From positions 62,001 to 126,000 of the forward strand of contig NZ_JADTQG010000004.1 in assembly GCF_016008875.1 (NCBI RefSeq): a stretch of DNA of 64,000 nt, read 5' to 3'. A model generated the notes under the pieces. It was not told the DNA's origin and made no database searches. It saw only the letters and a program-made list of their open reading frames with translations. Numbering within the stretch: position 1 is the first letter of the stretch; each line of letters starts with the position of its first letter. The position numbers and the translations under genes were made by a program. This stretch comes from Ectopseudomonas mendocina. Its GTDB lineage: Bacteria; Pseudomonadota; Gammaproteobacteria; Pseudomonadales; Pseudomonadaceae. Shown here piece after piece: positions 51,993 through 62,859 of this stretch.

Positions 51993-52458
51993 CAACTGAT
52001 CTCCACGGTATGGAAGCTGAACAGTACACATCGGAGCCAACCGGCAGGCCAGCTCACGGCACAGCCGTCGAGCATAGCTCCAATCGGTACGACACACCCA
52101 CCGACGCGATATTCGGGCTGTAAACGGCGCGCCTGACCAGGCAAACGCTCAATTCATACGCCCGTTTGATTTGGGTATGCACACCTTCGAGGAAAAGCCT
52201 GCGCTTGTCAATTGGCCCGTTTTCGTCGTTTCCCGACGAATTCTGCAAGCCCGGTCACTCGCGGGCTCCAGGCGCTCTCTATAAATCGCGTCAATACCGC
52301 GCCATTGCGAGTGTTTTACCGGCCGTTACAGGCATGGCCAGGTGCCTAGCCAAACAATCAAGCTCCGGGTACAGTCGCCTCACTCGCAGCTGGCACAGGG
52401 CCAGTCGCGAGTAACAAAAAACAAATCGAGCCCCACGATGGGCCATACGGAGTCGCCC
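51993..52458. other. Regulatory region between fadB and the divergent secreted-protein gene
   Basis: 466 bp without a supportable gene. A PsrA-like double site lies at 52142-52168. I could not fix a convincing fadB promoter; TTGCCT-N16-TACAGC near the site is one weak option. The rest shows no feature I recognise. Confidence 0.5.
52142..52168. promoter_or_regulatory. PsrA-like double operator upstream of fadBA
   Basis: CAAAC-GCTC-AATTC (52142-52155) and CATAC-GCCC-GTTTG (52155-52168) share one base, so the four half-sites have the same spacing as the double operator at psrA (43262-43288). Two half-sites are perfect and two are degenerate. fadBA is a known PsrA target in P. aeruginosa. Confidence 0.6.
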
Positions 52459-53280
52459 ATGTCGAGCTGCCGTTCGCTTGTATTTCCCCTGAGCGCCCTA
52501 CTCGTTTTTCTCTTCACATCACTCTCCCCTTCCTTGCTCAGCGCAGCGCCGGCCGATGATCTGCTGCGCCTGCATCAGTTGCGCTTGGCGACGCAAAAGA
52601 GCCTGGGCGACTTCTACATGTACAACGGCATGGAAGGCGACCAGCGCTACGCGCGGATGATTGGCGAGTCACTGCAGGAGGGCCAAGCGCATCTTGACGG
52701 CCTGGGCGAGATGCCTGGCGACGCAAGCAAGGCGCTGCGCACGCAATTACAAACCAACTGGCAAAGTTACCGCAGCGGTCTACAGGCACTGATGGAGGCC
52801 ATGCGCAGCCAGGGTTTCACTGACCTGCAACCCGTCGCCGACCTGGCCGACAGCAATCAGCACATCATGGCCATTAGTCAGGAGCTGTATCAGAAGATTC
52901 AGCAAGAAAGCGGTTCCAGCGTCCCGCCACTTACGCAGAAGAGCCGCGAGCAAAGCCTGCTGATGCAGAACATCGCCCTGGACTATGCTTCACGCAGTGC
53001 CTCGGTTGGCACCAGTTTCTTTGGCGGCGGCGAAGAGCGCGCCATCGATGAGCTGGTCGGCGAGTTCGCCAATCAACTCGACAACCTCAGCGCCGCCCAG
53101 CAGAACACCCCGCAGATCAGCGCTGCGCTGGGCTCAATCGAAACCAAGTGGCGTTACATCGAGAAATCCCTGCGCAACTACAACGAGAACACCGTACCGT
53201 TTTTGATCAGCAAGTATTCAGACAGCATCATCGAGGGCCTGGAAGGCGTTGCCGCCCAGTACGCTGCAGGCCAACACTGA
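52459..53280 (+). CDS. Secreted helical protein of unknown function (PilJ N-terminal-like?)
   Basis: 273 residues with a signal peptide (hydrophobic stretch about 9-28, then SAAPADD). The mature part is nearly all helical and resembles the four-helix sensor domain found at the N terminus of PilJ-type chemoreceptors (LHQLRLATQKSLGDFYMY, then a second bundle around 120-250), but there is no signalling domain. The start at 52459 has GGAG six bases upstream; a Met seven codons earlier is possible. Its terminator is at 53315. Confidence 0.75.
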   Translation: MSSCRSLVFPLSALLVFLFTSLSPSLLSAAPADDLLRLHQLRLATQKSLGDFYMYNGMEGDQRYARMIGESLQEGQAHLDGLGEMPGDASKALRTQLQTNWQSYRSGLQALMEAMRSQGFTDLQPVADLADSNQHIMAISQELYQKIQQESGSSVPPLTQKSREQSLLMQNIALDYASRSASVGTSFFGGGEERAIDELVGEFANQLDNLSAAQQNTPQISAALGSIETKWRYIEKSLRNYNENTVPFLISKYSDSIIEGLEGVAAQYAAGQH

Positions 53281-53314
53281 TGCCCATATTTCCGGCCTGC
53301 CTGGCCCAACCATT

Positions 53315-53342
53315 GCCCGGTGCTCACACCGGGCTTTTCTTT
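53315..53342 (+). terminator. Intrinsic terminator of the secreted-protein gene
   Basis: GCCCGGTG, 4-nt loop, CACCGGGC and TTTTCTTT, 34 bp after the stop. Confidence 0.9.
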
Positions 53343-53427
53343 GCCTTTTCAAGACCAGTCGCTCTATCCCACACAATGGGGCCATACTTGAGACAGAGCC
53401 ATTTGCTTCCTTAAGGAGGAGTTCACC

Positions 53428-53877
53428 ATGCCCTACCAGCACATTCTGGTCGCCGTAGACCTGACCGAGGAATGCGACCCCGTAGTGGTCCGTGCGCAGA
53501 AGCTGGCCCAGGCCAGTGGCGCCAAGATGTCCCTGGTGCATATCGTCGAACCGATGGCCATGGCCTTTGGCGGCGACGTGCCGATGGATCTGTCGATGCT
53601 GCAGCAACAGCAGTTCGAGCAGGCCCGCGAGCGCATGGACAGCTTCACCGGCAAGTACCCGGAACTCACCGCCGACCAGCGCCACCTGGCTTACGGGCAG
53701 CCGCGCCAGGAAATCCACCGCCTGGCCGAAGAACAGCGTTGCGACCTGATCGTGGTCGGCAGCCATGGGCGTCACGGCCTTGCGCTGCTGCTGGGCTCCA
53801 CCGCCAATGACGTGCTGCACGGCGCGCCCTGCGATGTGCTCGCGGTGCGTCTGAAGAAAGGCGAAAAAGGCGCTTGA
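53428..53877 (+). CDS. Universal stress protein (UspA family)
   Basis: 149 residues: YQHILVAVDLTEE start, ATP-site-like GSHGRHGLALLLGSTANDVL and a CDVLAVRL end. The G-2x-G-9x-G(S/T) nucleotide pattern is present in the SHGRHG region, so ATP binding is likely. A strong AAGGAGGAG ribosome site precedes the ATG. Role in stress survival is inferred from the family. Confidence 0.93.
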   Translation: MPYQHILVAVDLTEECDPVVVRAQKLAQASGAKMSLVHIVEPMAMAFGGDVPMDLSMLQQQQFEQARERMDSFTGKYPELTADQRHLAYGQPRQEIHRLAEEQRCDLIVVGSHGRHGLALLLGSTANDVLHGAPCDVLAVRLKKGEKGA

Positions 53878-53972
53878 GATCGCGTCGCGGCTGAAGCCTC
53901 TCCCACACAGTAGCTGCGTTGGCTCTGCCCGTGGGCGGCGCTTTAGCGGCGAGCTTTTTGGCTTCGGCCTTA

Positions 53973-54113
53973 GAGGGTGTTTACAAGATAGGCGAACGAA
54001 GGCAAGACAAGGCGAAAACGATCGAGAAAGCGGAGTTTACGTGCAGTAAATGAGCATTTCGAGATCGCTTTCAACGCAGTATTGCCAAGTGCAGCCATTT
54101 TGTAGACACCCTC
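53973..54113. mobile_element. MITE-like palindromic element, copy 3
   Basis: 141 bp with inverted ends GAGGGTGTTTACAA and TTGTAGACACCCTC (one mismatch) and the shared core at 54028-54056. TTA flanks it on both sides (53970-53972 and 54114-54116). The right-hand TTA is the stop codon (TAA on the minus strand) of the next gene, so the element touches that gene exactly. Confidence 0.75.
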
Positions 54114-54800
54114 TTACTCGAACGACTCGCCCGCACTCATGACCAGCGGGCGGATCTTCTGCAGCTGGGTTTCCAGCGACACCGTCATGCTCGACGACAT
54201 CGAGAAGAAGGTCAGGAAGGCCTTGAGGTTGGAGTCACCTTCACAGGTGTCGTGAATACGCTGCCAGAAGGCCTGGTTGACCAGCTTGAGTTGCTGGAAC
54301 AAGCGCACCAGCCCTTTTAGCTCCCAATCGGCCAGGCGCCCCTCGCGCATGTTGAAGTATTGCCGCGCCAGGTACAGCGACACCGCACGCAGGATGAACT
54401 CCTGGTTGTTGGCAAACGGCAGATGGTGCTGCGCCATGGGTTTCAGGCGCGCCAGCACCGGGCAGGCGCTGGTGGCCATGATCACTCCAAGCAGCGCCCG
54501 CAACCCCTCCTCCAGCCCGACATGCTTGGTGTACTCACGCTCTGGCGTGCGTACCCAGACACTGGCCTTCTTGAACGCCGGCAGACCATGGAAATCCTCG
54601 ATCACCCGCTGCAGATCGACCGCGGCCGGGCAGTGGCTGAACTGCTCGCGGCTGAGCGGGCAATTGCTGCACTGCTGATGCTCGAGGCGGGTCCAGGCAG
54701 GTGCCTGTTGCGCTTCAGTGGGGTCATATTCGCGATTCAGTTCGATCCGGTAGCTGAACTGATGATTGTCGTCGAGAGTGATGCGGTACTCGATGGCCAT
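54114..54800 (-). CDS. Conserved pseudomonad protein of unknown function (228 residues)
   Basis: Begins MAIEYRITLDDNHQFSYRIEL, a beta-hairpin-like start, followed by a Cys-containing segment (HQQCSNCPLSREQFSHCPAA, with Cys in a C-x2-C-x8-C pattern suggestive of a metal site) and a mostly helical remainder. No function known to me. It lies 17 bp after the ABC-F gene on the same strand, so the two are probably co-transcribed, and its stop codon abuts the MITE-like element. Confidence 0.8.
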   Translation of the reverse strand: MAIEYRITLDDNHQFSYRIELNREYDPTEAQQAPAWTRLEHQQCSNCPLSREQFSHCPAAVDLQRVIEDFHGLPAFKKASVWVRTPEREYTKHVGLEEGLRALLGVIMATSACPVLARLKPMAQHHLPFANNQEFILRAVSLYLARQYFNMREGRLADWELKGLVRLFQQLKLVNQAFWQRIHDTCEGDSNLKAFLTFFSMSSSMTVSLETQLQKIRPLVMSAGESFE

Positions 54801-54817
54801 TGCCCGTCGTTCCTTCG

Positions 54818-56743
<1,926 letters not shown>

Positions 56744-56979
56744 GGGCATCTCCAGAAACAGGCGGCGCATTCTACCCGAGTTGCCAGTCGGCTGTTGCCG
56801 TTTCCACCGAGGCGGCAGCCGTGGGATCAGCATTCCAGGCGGCGCACATACGCGCTTTTTTGCTGCATGTGTCGATCCCGCCCGGCGGCATTCACCGCGC
56901 CCCGATGAAAGGCTAAGCTAGAGGCATGCAACGATACGGACCGCGTTGTCCCATACCTCTGCTTGCCCCTGGAAATGCC

Positions 56980-58908
56980 ATGCGCAGTCGCTTTCTCTCT
57001 TTAGTTTCCTGTCTGATTCTTACAACCACCGGCATCGCCAGCGCCGAAGCCGCCAGCCTCGCCCAGCAGCGCCAGTACTACGATGAGGCCAAACGCGCCC
57101 TGGCCAAGGGCGACAGCGGTCCTTATCGCCAGTACGCCAGCGCGCTGCGCGATTACCCGCTCACGCCTTATCTGGCTTATGACGAGCTGACCAATCGCCT
57201 CAAGTCGGCGAGCAACGCCGAGATCGAGAAATTCCTCGCCGAGCACGGCGACCTGCCCCAGGCCAACTGGATGAAGCTGCGCTGGTTGCGCTGGCTTGCC
57301 GAACGCGGCGACTGGAAGCCCTTCCTCGATCACTACGACCCCGACCTCAACTTCACCGAACTGGACTGCCTGTACGGCCAATACCAGCTGAGCCACGGCC
57401 TGACTGCAGAAGGCAACGCCACCGCCGAAAAGCTCTGGCTGGTGGGCAAGTCCCAACCCAATGCCTGCGACCCGCTGTTCGAGCGCTGGGCGGCCAATGG
57501 CCAACTCACCGAGCAGCGCCGCTGGCAGCGCACCAAGCTGGCGGTGGAAAGCGGCAACTACGGTCTCGCCAACTTCCTGATCAAGGGCATGCCGACGCTC
57601 GGCGAGCGCGGCAAGCTGATGGTCGAAGTGGCGCAGAAACCGCAATTGCTGAAGAACACCGCGCGCTTCGCCCCAGCCGATGACGCCATGAGCGACGTGG
57701 TCGGCTTCGGCCTGCGCCGTCTGGCCCGGCAGAGCCCCGAAGACGCCCTGGCCCTGCTCGACGGCTATGCCCAGCGCATGAAGTTCTCCGCCGACGAGCA
57801 GGTCGCCATCGCCCGGCAGATCGGTCTACGCCTGGCGCAACGCTTCGATCTGCGTGGTCTGCAGGTGATGGCCAAGTACGACCCACAGTTGCGTGACAAC
57901 ACCGTCAGCGAGTGGCGTGCACGCCTGCTGCTGCGCCATGGCCGTTGGGAAGAGGCCTATCAGTTGACGCAGAAGATGCCGTCCGACCTGGCCAGCAGCA
58001 ACCGCTGGCGCTACTGGAACGCGCGCAGCCTGCAACTGGCACAACCCAACAGCCAGCAACCGGCGGTGCTGTTCCAGGCCCTGGCCAAGGAGCGCGATTT
58101 CTACGGCTTCATGGCAGCAGATCAGGTCAAGGCGCCGTACGCGCTGAATAACCAGCCGCTGGCGCTCGACCCCAAGGTCGTGCAGAAGGTGCGCAACACG
58201 CCCGGCATCAAGCGCGCCATGGAATTTCATGCGCGCGGTCAGATCGTCGACGGCCGCCGCGAGTGGTATCACGTCAGCCGCCGGTTCAGCCGCGACGAGC
58301 TGGTGGCCCAGGCGCGCCTGGCATACGAAATGGAGTGGTACTTCCCGGCCATCCGAACCATCAGCCAGGCCCAGTACTGGGACGATCTGGAGGTACGCTT
58401 CCCCATGGCTCATCGCAACGAACTGGTCCGCGAAGCCAGACGCCGCGACCTGCACTCGAGCTGGGTGTTCGCCATCACCCGCCAGGAAAGCGCCTTCATG
58501 GCCGACGCCCGCTCCCACGCTGGCGCCATGGGCCTGATGCAACTGATGCCGGCCACCGCCAAGGAAACCGCGCGCAAGTTCGGCATCCCCCTGGCGTCGC
58601 CGCAACAAGCGCTCAACCCGGACACCAATATCCAGCTGGGCGCTGCCTACCTGAGCCAGGTGTACGGCCAGTTCAACGGCAACCGCGTGCTCGCCTCGGC
58701 CGCCTACAATGCCGGCCCGGGCCGGGTACGCCAGTGGCTGCGCGGCGCCAATCACCTGAGCTATGACGTCTGGGTGGAGAACATTCCGTTCGACGAAACC
58801 CGCCAGTACGTGCAGAACGTGCTGTCCTACTCGGTGATCTATGGCCAGAAGCTCGATGCGCCGCACCCGCTGGTGGCCTGGAACGAGCGTTTCTTCGACG
58901 ATCAGTGA
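56980..58908 (+). CDS. slt: Soluble lytic murein transglycosylase
   Basis: Periplasmic exolytic enzyme of peptidoglycan turnover. 642 residues: signal peptide (about 1-24, ending ASAEA), a long alpha-superhelical ring (about 30-450), and a C-terminal lysozyme-like domain with catalytic Glu503 in TRQESAF and GLMQLMPATA. Length matches E. coli Slt70. It is convergent with the MOSC gene. Confidence 0.96.
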   Translation: MRSRFLSLVSCLILTTTGIASAEAASLAQQRQYYDEAKRALAKGDSGPYRQYASALRDYPLTPYLAYDELTNRLKSASNAEIEKFLAEHGDLPQANWMKLRWLRWLAERGDWKPFLDHYDPDLNFTELDCLYGQYQLSHGLTAEGNATAEKLWLVGKSQPNACDPLFERWAANGQLTEQRRWQRTKLAVESGNYGLANFLIKGMPTLGERGKLMVEVAQKPQLLKNTARFAPADDAMSDVVGFGLRRLARQSPEDALALLDGYAQRMKFSADEQVAIARQIGLRLAQRFDLRGLQVMAKYDPQLRDNTVSEWRARLLLRHGRWEEAYQLTQKMPSDLASSNRWRYWNARSLQLAQPNSQQPAVLFQALAKERDFYGFMAADQVKAPYALNNQPLALDPKVVQKVRNTPGIKRAMEFHARGQIVDGRREWYHVSRRFSRDELVAQARLAYEMEWYFPAIRTISQAQYWDDLEVRFPMAHRNELVREARRRDLHSSWVFAITRQESAFMADARSHAGAMGLMQLMPATAKETARKFGIPLASPQQALNPDTNIQLGAAYLSQVYGQFNGNRVLASAAYNAGPGRVRQWLRGANHLSYDVWVENIPFDETRQYVQNVLSYSVIYGQKLDAPHPLVAWNERFFDDQ

Positions 58909-58914
58909 AGCCGG

Positions 58915-58954
58915 TGTAGGAGCGAATTTATTCGCGAATGAATTCGCTCCTACA
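58915..58954. repeat. TGTAGGAGCG-type palindromic repeat, copy 4
   Basis: TGTAGGAGCGAATT and its perfect complement (58941-58954) with a 12-nt centre, exactly between the convergent slt and MOSC genes, 7 bp after the slt stop and 8 bp before the MOSC stop. It may serve as the terminator of both. Confidence 0.85.
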
Positions 58955-58962
58955 AGGCCGCT

Positions 58963-59769
58963 CTATTCCAGCACTTCTACCGGCATGCCCAACTGCAACT
59001 CACCGACTCCGCGGGGCAGCAAGTTCTGCCCGAAGAACACGTCACCCTCGCGTTCCCGATAGGTCTTGAGCGTGGCCAGCGGTTCGCGCTGAGCGTTGCG
59101 CTCGCCGGTCTGCGGGTCGATGGTGGTGAGAATGCAGCGCGAGCAGCCCTTGACCACGTCGAATTCCACCTCGCCAATGCGGATACGCTTCCAGCTGTCT
59201 TCGGCGTAAGGCTCGCTGCCTGTGACCACCAGATTGGGGCGGAAGCGCAGCATCGAGAGCGGCTGGCCGACACGCTGGGACAGATCGTCCAGCGATGCCT
59301 GGCCGATCAGCAGCAGCGGGAAACCATCGGCGAAGGCCACTCGATCACCCGGCCGGGCATAAGCGGTATCGACTTGGCGGGTGCGCTCTTCGGGCACCTG
59401 CACCAGACGGCAGGCCTTACCCAGCAAGGCGCTGAGCCACTCGGCAGCTTCATCGCCGGCATCCGGTACACGCAGGCTGTCGCGCCAGAGGATGACGCCA
59501 CGCAGATCCTGATCGGGGTCGGGCAGCGCCACGGAAATATCGTCGCACCCCGGAGCGCTGAGGGTGAGGCCGCCACGCCCATCGTACGACGCGCTCAACT
59601 GGCTCATTTGCGGCAGCAGGCGCTGGCTGATGAAGCGGCCGTTGTCGGCGTCGACCAGCATCCAGCGCCGATCGCCATGCAGGCCAAGGCCATCGACCGC
59701 GCTGCGCTGCAAGGTCTCGCCGCGGCCGGACTTGAGCGGGTAACGGTATAGCCCCGAGAGACTCAGCAT
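58963..59769 (-). CDS. MOSC domain protein (YcbX-like, without ferredoxin domain)
   Basis: 268 residues: MOSC N-terminal barrel with LYRYPLKSGRGE and GLHGDRRWMLVD, then the MOSC domain with Cys209 and Cys212 in KGCSRCILT. MOSC proteins bind molybdenum cofactor, and YcbX-type enzymes reduce N-hydroxylated compounds. E. coli YcbX has a C-terminal 2Fe-2S domain that is absent here, so an external electron donor would be needed. Confidence 0.88.
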   Translation of the reverse strand: MLSLSGLYRYPLKSGRGETLQRSAVDGLGLHGDRRWMLVDADNGRFISQRLLPQMSQLSASYDGRGGLTLSAPGCDDISVALPDPDQDLRGVILWRDSLRVPDAGDEAAEWLSALLGKACRLVQVPEERTRQVDTAYARPGDRVAFADGFPLLLIGQASLDDLSQRVGQPLSMLRFRPNLVVTGSEPYAEDSWKRIRIGEVEFDVVKGCSRCILTTIDPQTGERNAQREPLATLKTYREREGDVFFGQNLLPRGVGELQLGMPVEVLE

Positions 59770-59909
59770 GGGTCAGCTTCCTGTTGGCAAAACGCCGTTA
59801 TACGAGCTGACGGCCTCGCTCACAAGCACTGCGGGGCAATAACGACTGGCCAGCGTAGGGGCGGGTACCGCCATCGGCGCCCGGCGGGATTCATCCGCCG
59901 CACATGGCT

Positions 59910-60842
59910 CTAACGGGGTTCGTCGAGCTCCAGGCGCTGGCGGATCACGTCCACCAGCTTGTCGGGCTGGAACTTGGAGAGGAAATTGTCGCAACCGACC
60001 TTCTTCACCATCGCCTCGTTGAAGCTGCCGGACAGCGAGGTGTGCAGCACCACGTAAAGATCCTTGAGGCGCGGATCATTGCGAATTTCACTGGTGAGGC
60101 GGTAGCCGTCCATTTCCGGCATCTCGGCGTCGGTGAAGATCATCAGCAGCTTGTCCGTCATCACTTCGCCAGTGTCCGCCCACTTCTTCAGCAGGTTGAG
60201 CGCTTTGAGGCCATCGCTGGCCATATGCAGGCGGATACCCAACTGCGACAGGGTATCGCGCAACTGGCTGAGGGCGACGCTGGAGTCGTCCACCAGCAGC
60301 ACTTCGCGACCACGGGCCTTTTCCAGCAGCGGGTCGGCGAGTTTTTCCTCGGAGACCTTGGTGCTCATCGGCACGATCTCGGCCAGCACCTTCTCCACGT
60401 CGATGACCTCGACGATCTGCTCGTCGACCTTGGTGATGGCGGTCAGGTAGTGCTGGCGGCCGGCACCGCCGGGCGGTGGCTGGATCGACTCCCAGTTGAG
60501 GTTGAGGATGCGATCCACGCTGCCGACCAGGAAGGCCTGCACCGAGCGATTGTATTCGGTGACGATGATGGTGCTGCGCTCATCCGGCACCAGCGGGCGC
60601 ATGCCGATGGCCTGCGACAGGTCGATCACCGGCAGGGTCTGGCCACGCAGGTTGACCACGCCGCAGACGAAGCGGTGGCGCTGCGGCATCAGCGTCAGCT
60701 TGGGCATCTGCAGGACTTCCTGCACCTTGAACACGTTGATGGCGAACAGCTGCCGGCCGGCCAGGCGGAACATGAGAATTTCCAGACGGTTTTCGCCGAC
60801 CAGTTGCGTGCGTTGATCCACTGAATCGAGAATGCCGGCCAT
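59910..60842 (-). CDS. cheV: CheV-type chemotaxis coupling protein (CheW-REC)
   Basis: 310 residues: a CheW-like domain (about 15-160) and a receiver domain (about 178-305) with acidic pocket Asp185/Asp186, phosphoacceptor Asp238 in FTDAEMP, Thr268 and Lys290, so it should be phosphorylated by CheA. Couples receptors to the kinase, probably in adaptation. No other chemotaxis gene is near. The start at 60842 has GGAG six bases upstream, better than the TTG earlier. Confidence 0.93.
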   Translation of the reverse strand: MAGILDSVDQRTQLVGENRLEILMFRLAGRQLFAINVFKVQEVLQMPKLTLMPQRHRFVCGVVNLRGQTLPVIDLSQAIGMRPLVPDERSTIIVTEYNRSVQAFLVGSVDRILNLNWESIQPPPGGAGRQHYLTAITKVDEQIVEVIDVEKVLAEIVPMSTKVSEEKLADPLLEKARGREVLLVDDSSVALSQLRDTLSQLGIRLHMASDGLKALNLLKKWADTGEVMTDKLLMIFTDAEMPEMDGYRLTSEIRNDPRLKDLYVVLHTSLSGSFNEAMVKKVGCDNFLSKFQPDKLVDVIRQRLELDEPR

Positions 60843-60933
60843 CATGCGCTCCAAGGTAATGAGGTGAGTCTAGTCTGCCGCTCGGGTTATCGGCGAACTG
60901 CCGGCAGACTGAAGCGTTGCTGGCGCGCAGCCA

Positions 60934-61851
60934 TCATGCCTCAGCGCCAAGCGCATGGCCAGCGAGCAGCGGCGAATGCCCGGGCAGGTGCAGACGCAAG
61001 GCACCGGGTTGTGCAGTGAAGCGCAGCCGCTTGCTTTCCATCGGCTCGCCGTCGAGGTTCAGGTCCAATCCCTCCAGCGCTTCCACCTCCAGCCAGGGCA
61101 GCCGCGCGCTGATCGCAACGCTTTGCAAACCGTGCATGCCGCCAGTGAGCAGCGTGCCAAGGGTGCTCACCACGTCCTGCGCCGCCGGCACGATGCTGAC
61201 GTCCAGCAGGCCATCATCGATGGTGGCTTCCGGGCAGAGCAGATGCCCACCGCCCGCCTGACGGCCATTGCCGATACCGAGGGCGAGAAATTCGCCCTGC
61301 CATTCGAAGTCCGGCCCATGAAAACGCCCCGCGGCGGCGCGCACTTGGGAAAAGCGGCTGAGCCCGGTCAGCAGATAGGCGGCGCCACCGAGGACTTTCT
61401 TAAGCTCCTCCGAGGTATTGGCGGTGACATTGGAGCCGAAGCCGCCGGTGGCCATATTGAGAAAGGCGCGCTCGCCCGCCATGCCCACATCCACCGCCAC
61501 CGGCTCCACTTCCAGCAGAGCCAGCGCCGCAGCTGGCGTCAGCGGCACGCCGGCGGCATGAGCAAAATCATTGGCCGTACCCAGTGGCAACAGCGCCAGG
61601 CTGGCTTCACTGCGTGCCTTGACCATGGCCTCGACCACATCGCGCAGGGTGCCGTCGCCGCCGCCAGCGATCAGGATCGAATAACCAGCCGCCAGCCCTT
61701 CGTGCACCAGACGCTCGGCATCCCCACCCTCCCAGGTCAGGCGCACCGCCAGATCCCAGCCACGCTCGCGCAGGCCGTTCACGGCCGCCCTTACCTCTTC
61801 GTTCAATGCCTGCTTGCCATGCAGGATCAACCAGGCCTTGCGCTCGCGCAT
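60934..61851 (-). CDS. YegS/DAGK family lipid kinase
   Basis: 305 residues with GGGDGTL at 63-69 and GTANDFA near 93, the diacylglycerol kinase catalytic pattern, plus the family NLDGEP segment near the C terminus. Soluble. It phosphorylates a lipid such as phosphatidylglycerol in YegS; the substrate here is unknown. AAGGAGC ribosome site. Confidence 0.92.
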   Translation of the reverse strand: MRERKAWLILHGKQALNEEVRAAVNGLRERGWDLAVRLTWEGGDAERLVHEGLAAGYSILIAGGGDGTLRDVVEAMVKARSEASLALLPLGTANDFAHAAGVPLTPAAALALLEVEPVAVDVGMAGERAFLNMATGGFGSNVTANTSEELKKVLGGAAYLLTGLSRFSQVRAAAGRFHGPDFEWQGEFLALGIGNGRQAGGGHLLCPEATIDDGLLDVSIVPAAQDVVSTLGTLLTGGMHGLQSVAISARLPWLEVEALEGLDLNLDGEPMESKRLRFTAQPGALRLHLPGHSPLLAGHALGAEA

Positions 61852-62025
61852 TGCAGTGCTCCTTGAGGGATAAACGAAAGCCTAGTGTGTGGCCCTCGGA
61901 CAATTAATCTAATTTATAGATATTAAATCAATAAATATTGCGCTTTTAAATCGACCAATCAAAAAGGATCATTCATCCATCGACATCGCACGGGACTGAC
62001 CTCGTGCATGACTGGAGGATTGACC
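61852..62025. other. AT-rich region upstream of pirin
   Basis: About 60 bp (61905-61970) are strongly AT-rich against the GC-rich background and a short GCACG/CGTGC hairpin lies at 61988-62007. It likely contains the pirin promoter and operator sites, but I could not fix one. Confidence 0.45.
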
Positions 62026-62724
62026 ATGATCGATGTACGTCCGTTCGAACAACTCGGTGGCGCTCACCACGGCTGGCTGAATGCCCGTCACCATTTTTCC
62101 TTCGCCGAATACTACGACGCCGAGCGCATGAACTGGGGTCGCCTGCGCGTCTGGAACGATGACGAGATCGCTCCGCACTCTGGCTTCCCGCCGCATCCGC
62201 ACCGCGACATGGAGATCATCACCTACGTTCGCGAAGGTGCGATCAGCCACGAAGACAACCTGGGCAACAAGGGCCGTACCGAAGCGGGCGACGTGCAGGT
62301 GATGAGCGCCGGCACCGGCATCGCCCATAGCGAGTACAACCTGGAGGATGAGACCACCAAGATCTTCCAGATCTGGATCCAGCCGAACCAGGCCGGCCTG
62401 CCGCCTTCCTGGGGCGCCAAGCCTTTCCCCAAAGGCGATCGCTCCGGAGCCTTCGTCACCCTGGCCAGCGGTTACGAGGAAGATGTCGACGCCCTGCGCA
62501 TTCGCACCGACGCACGCCTGGTAGCGGCCACGGTCAAGGCAGGAGAAAGCGCCGAGTATGTACTGCAGCCGGGTCGCAAGGCCTATCTGGTAGGCGCCAC
62601 CGGGGCCTTCAGCGTCAACGGTGTGGCAGCCAAGGCACGCGACGGCGTCGCCGTTGCCGATGTCGAGGTGATCCGCGTCGAAGCGCAGGAAGACAGCGAA
62701 ATCGTGCTGGTGGATGTCGCTTGA
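62026..62724 (+). CDS. Pirin family protein
   Basis: 232-residue bicupin. The metal site is complete: His57, His59, His101 and Glu103. Pirins bind iron; some have quercetinase activity and others affect redox or regulation. The start at 62026 (MIDVRPFEQ) has GGAGG seven bases upstream. The gene is monocistronic with a hairpin after it. Confidence 0.95.
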   Translation: MIDVRPFEQLGGAHHGWLNARHHFSFAEYYDAERMNWGRLRVWNDDEIAPHSGFPPHPHRDMEIITYVREGAISHEDNLGNKGRTEAGDVQVMSAGTGIAHSEYNLEDETTKIFQIWIQPNQAGLPPSWGAKPFPKGDRSGAFVTLASGYEEDVDALRIRTDARLVAATVKAGESAEYVLQPGRKAYLVGATGAFSVNGVAAKARDGVAVADVEVIRVEAQEDSEIVLVDVA

Positions 62725-62728
62725 AGCA

Positions 62729-62764
62729 AAACCATCGCTCTCCACTTCGGAGAGCGACTGGTTT
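62729..62764 (+). terminator. Probable terminator of pirin
   Basis: CGCTCTCC, 5-nt loop, GGAGAGCG (62736-62756), extended by AAACC/GGTTT, right after the pirin stop. The T-run is weak. Confidence 0.6.
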
Positions 62765-62765
62765 C

Positions 62766-62842
62766 TGTAGGAGGGGCTTTAGCCGCGACCTTGGTATTAC
62801 TCGGTCGGGGCTAAAGCGGAGCGCCGCCCGGCCCCTCCCACA
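62766..62842. repeat. Palindromic repeat with TGTAGGAGGGGC ends
   Basis: Inverted ends TGTAGGAGGGGC/GCCCCTCCCACA (one mismatch) with inner GCTTTAGCCGCGACC/GGTCGGGGCTAAAGC arms. A relative of, but distinct from, the TGTAGGAGCG family. It lies between the convergent pirin and kinase genes. Confidence 0.7.
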
Positions 62843-62859
62843 ATGCTCATTCCTATGCT

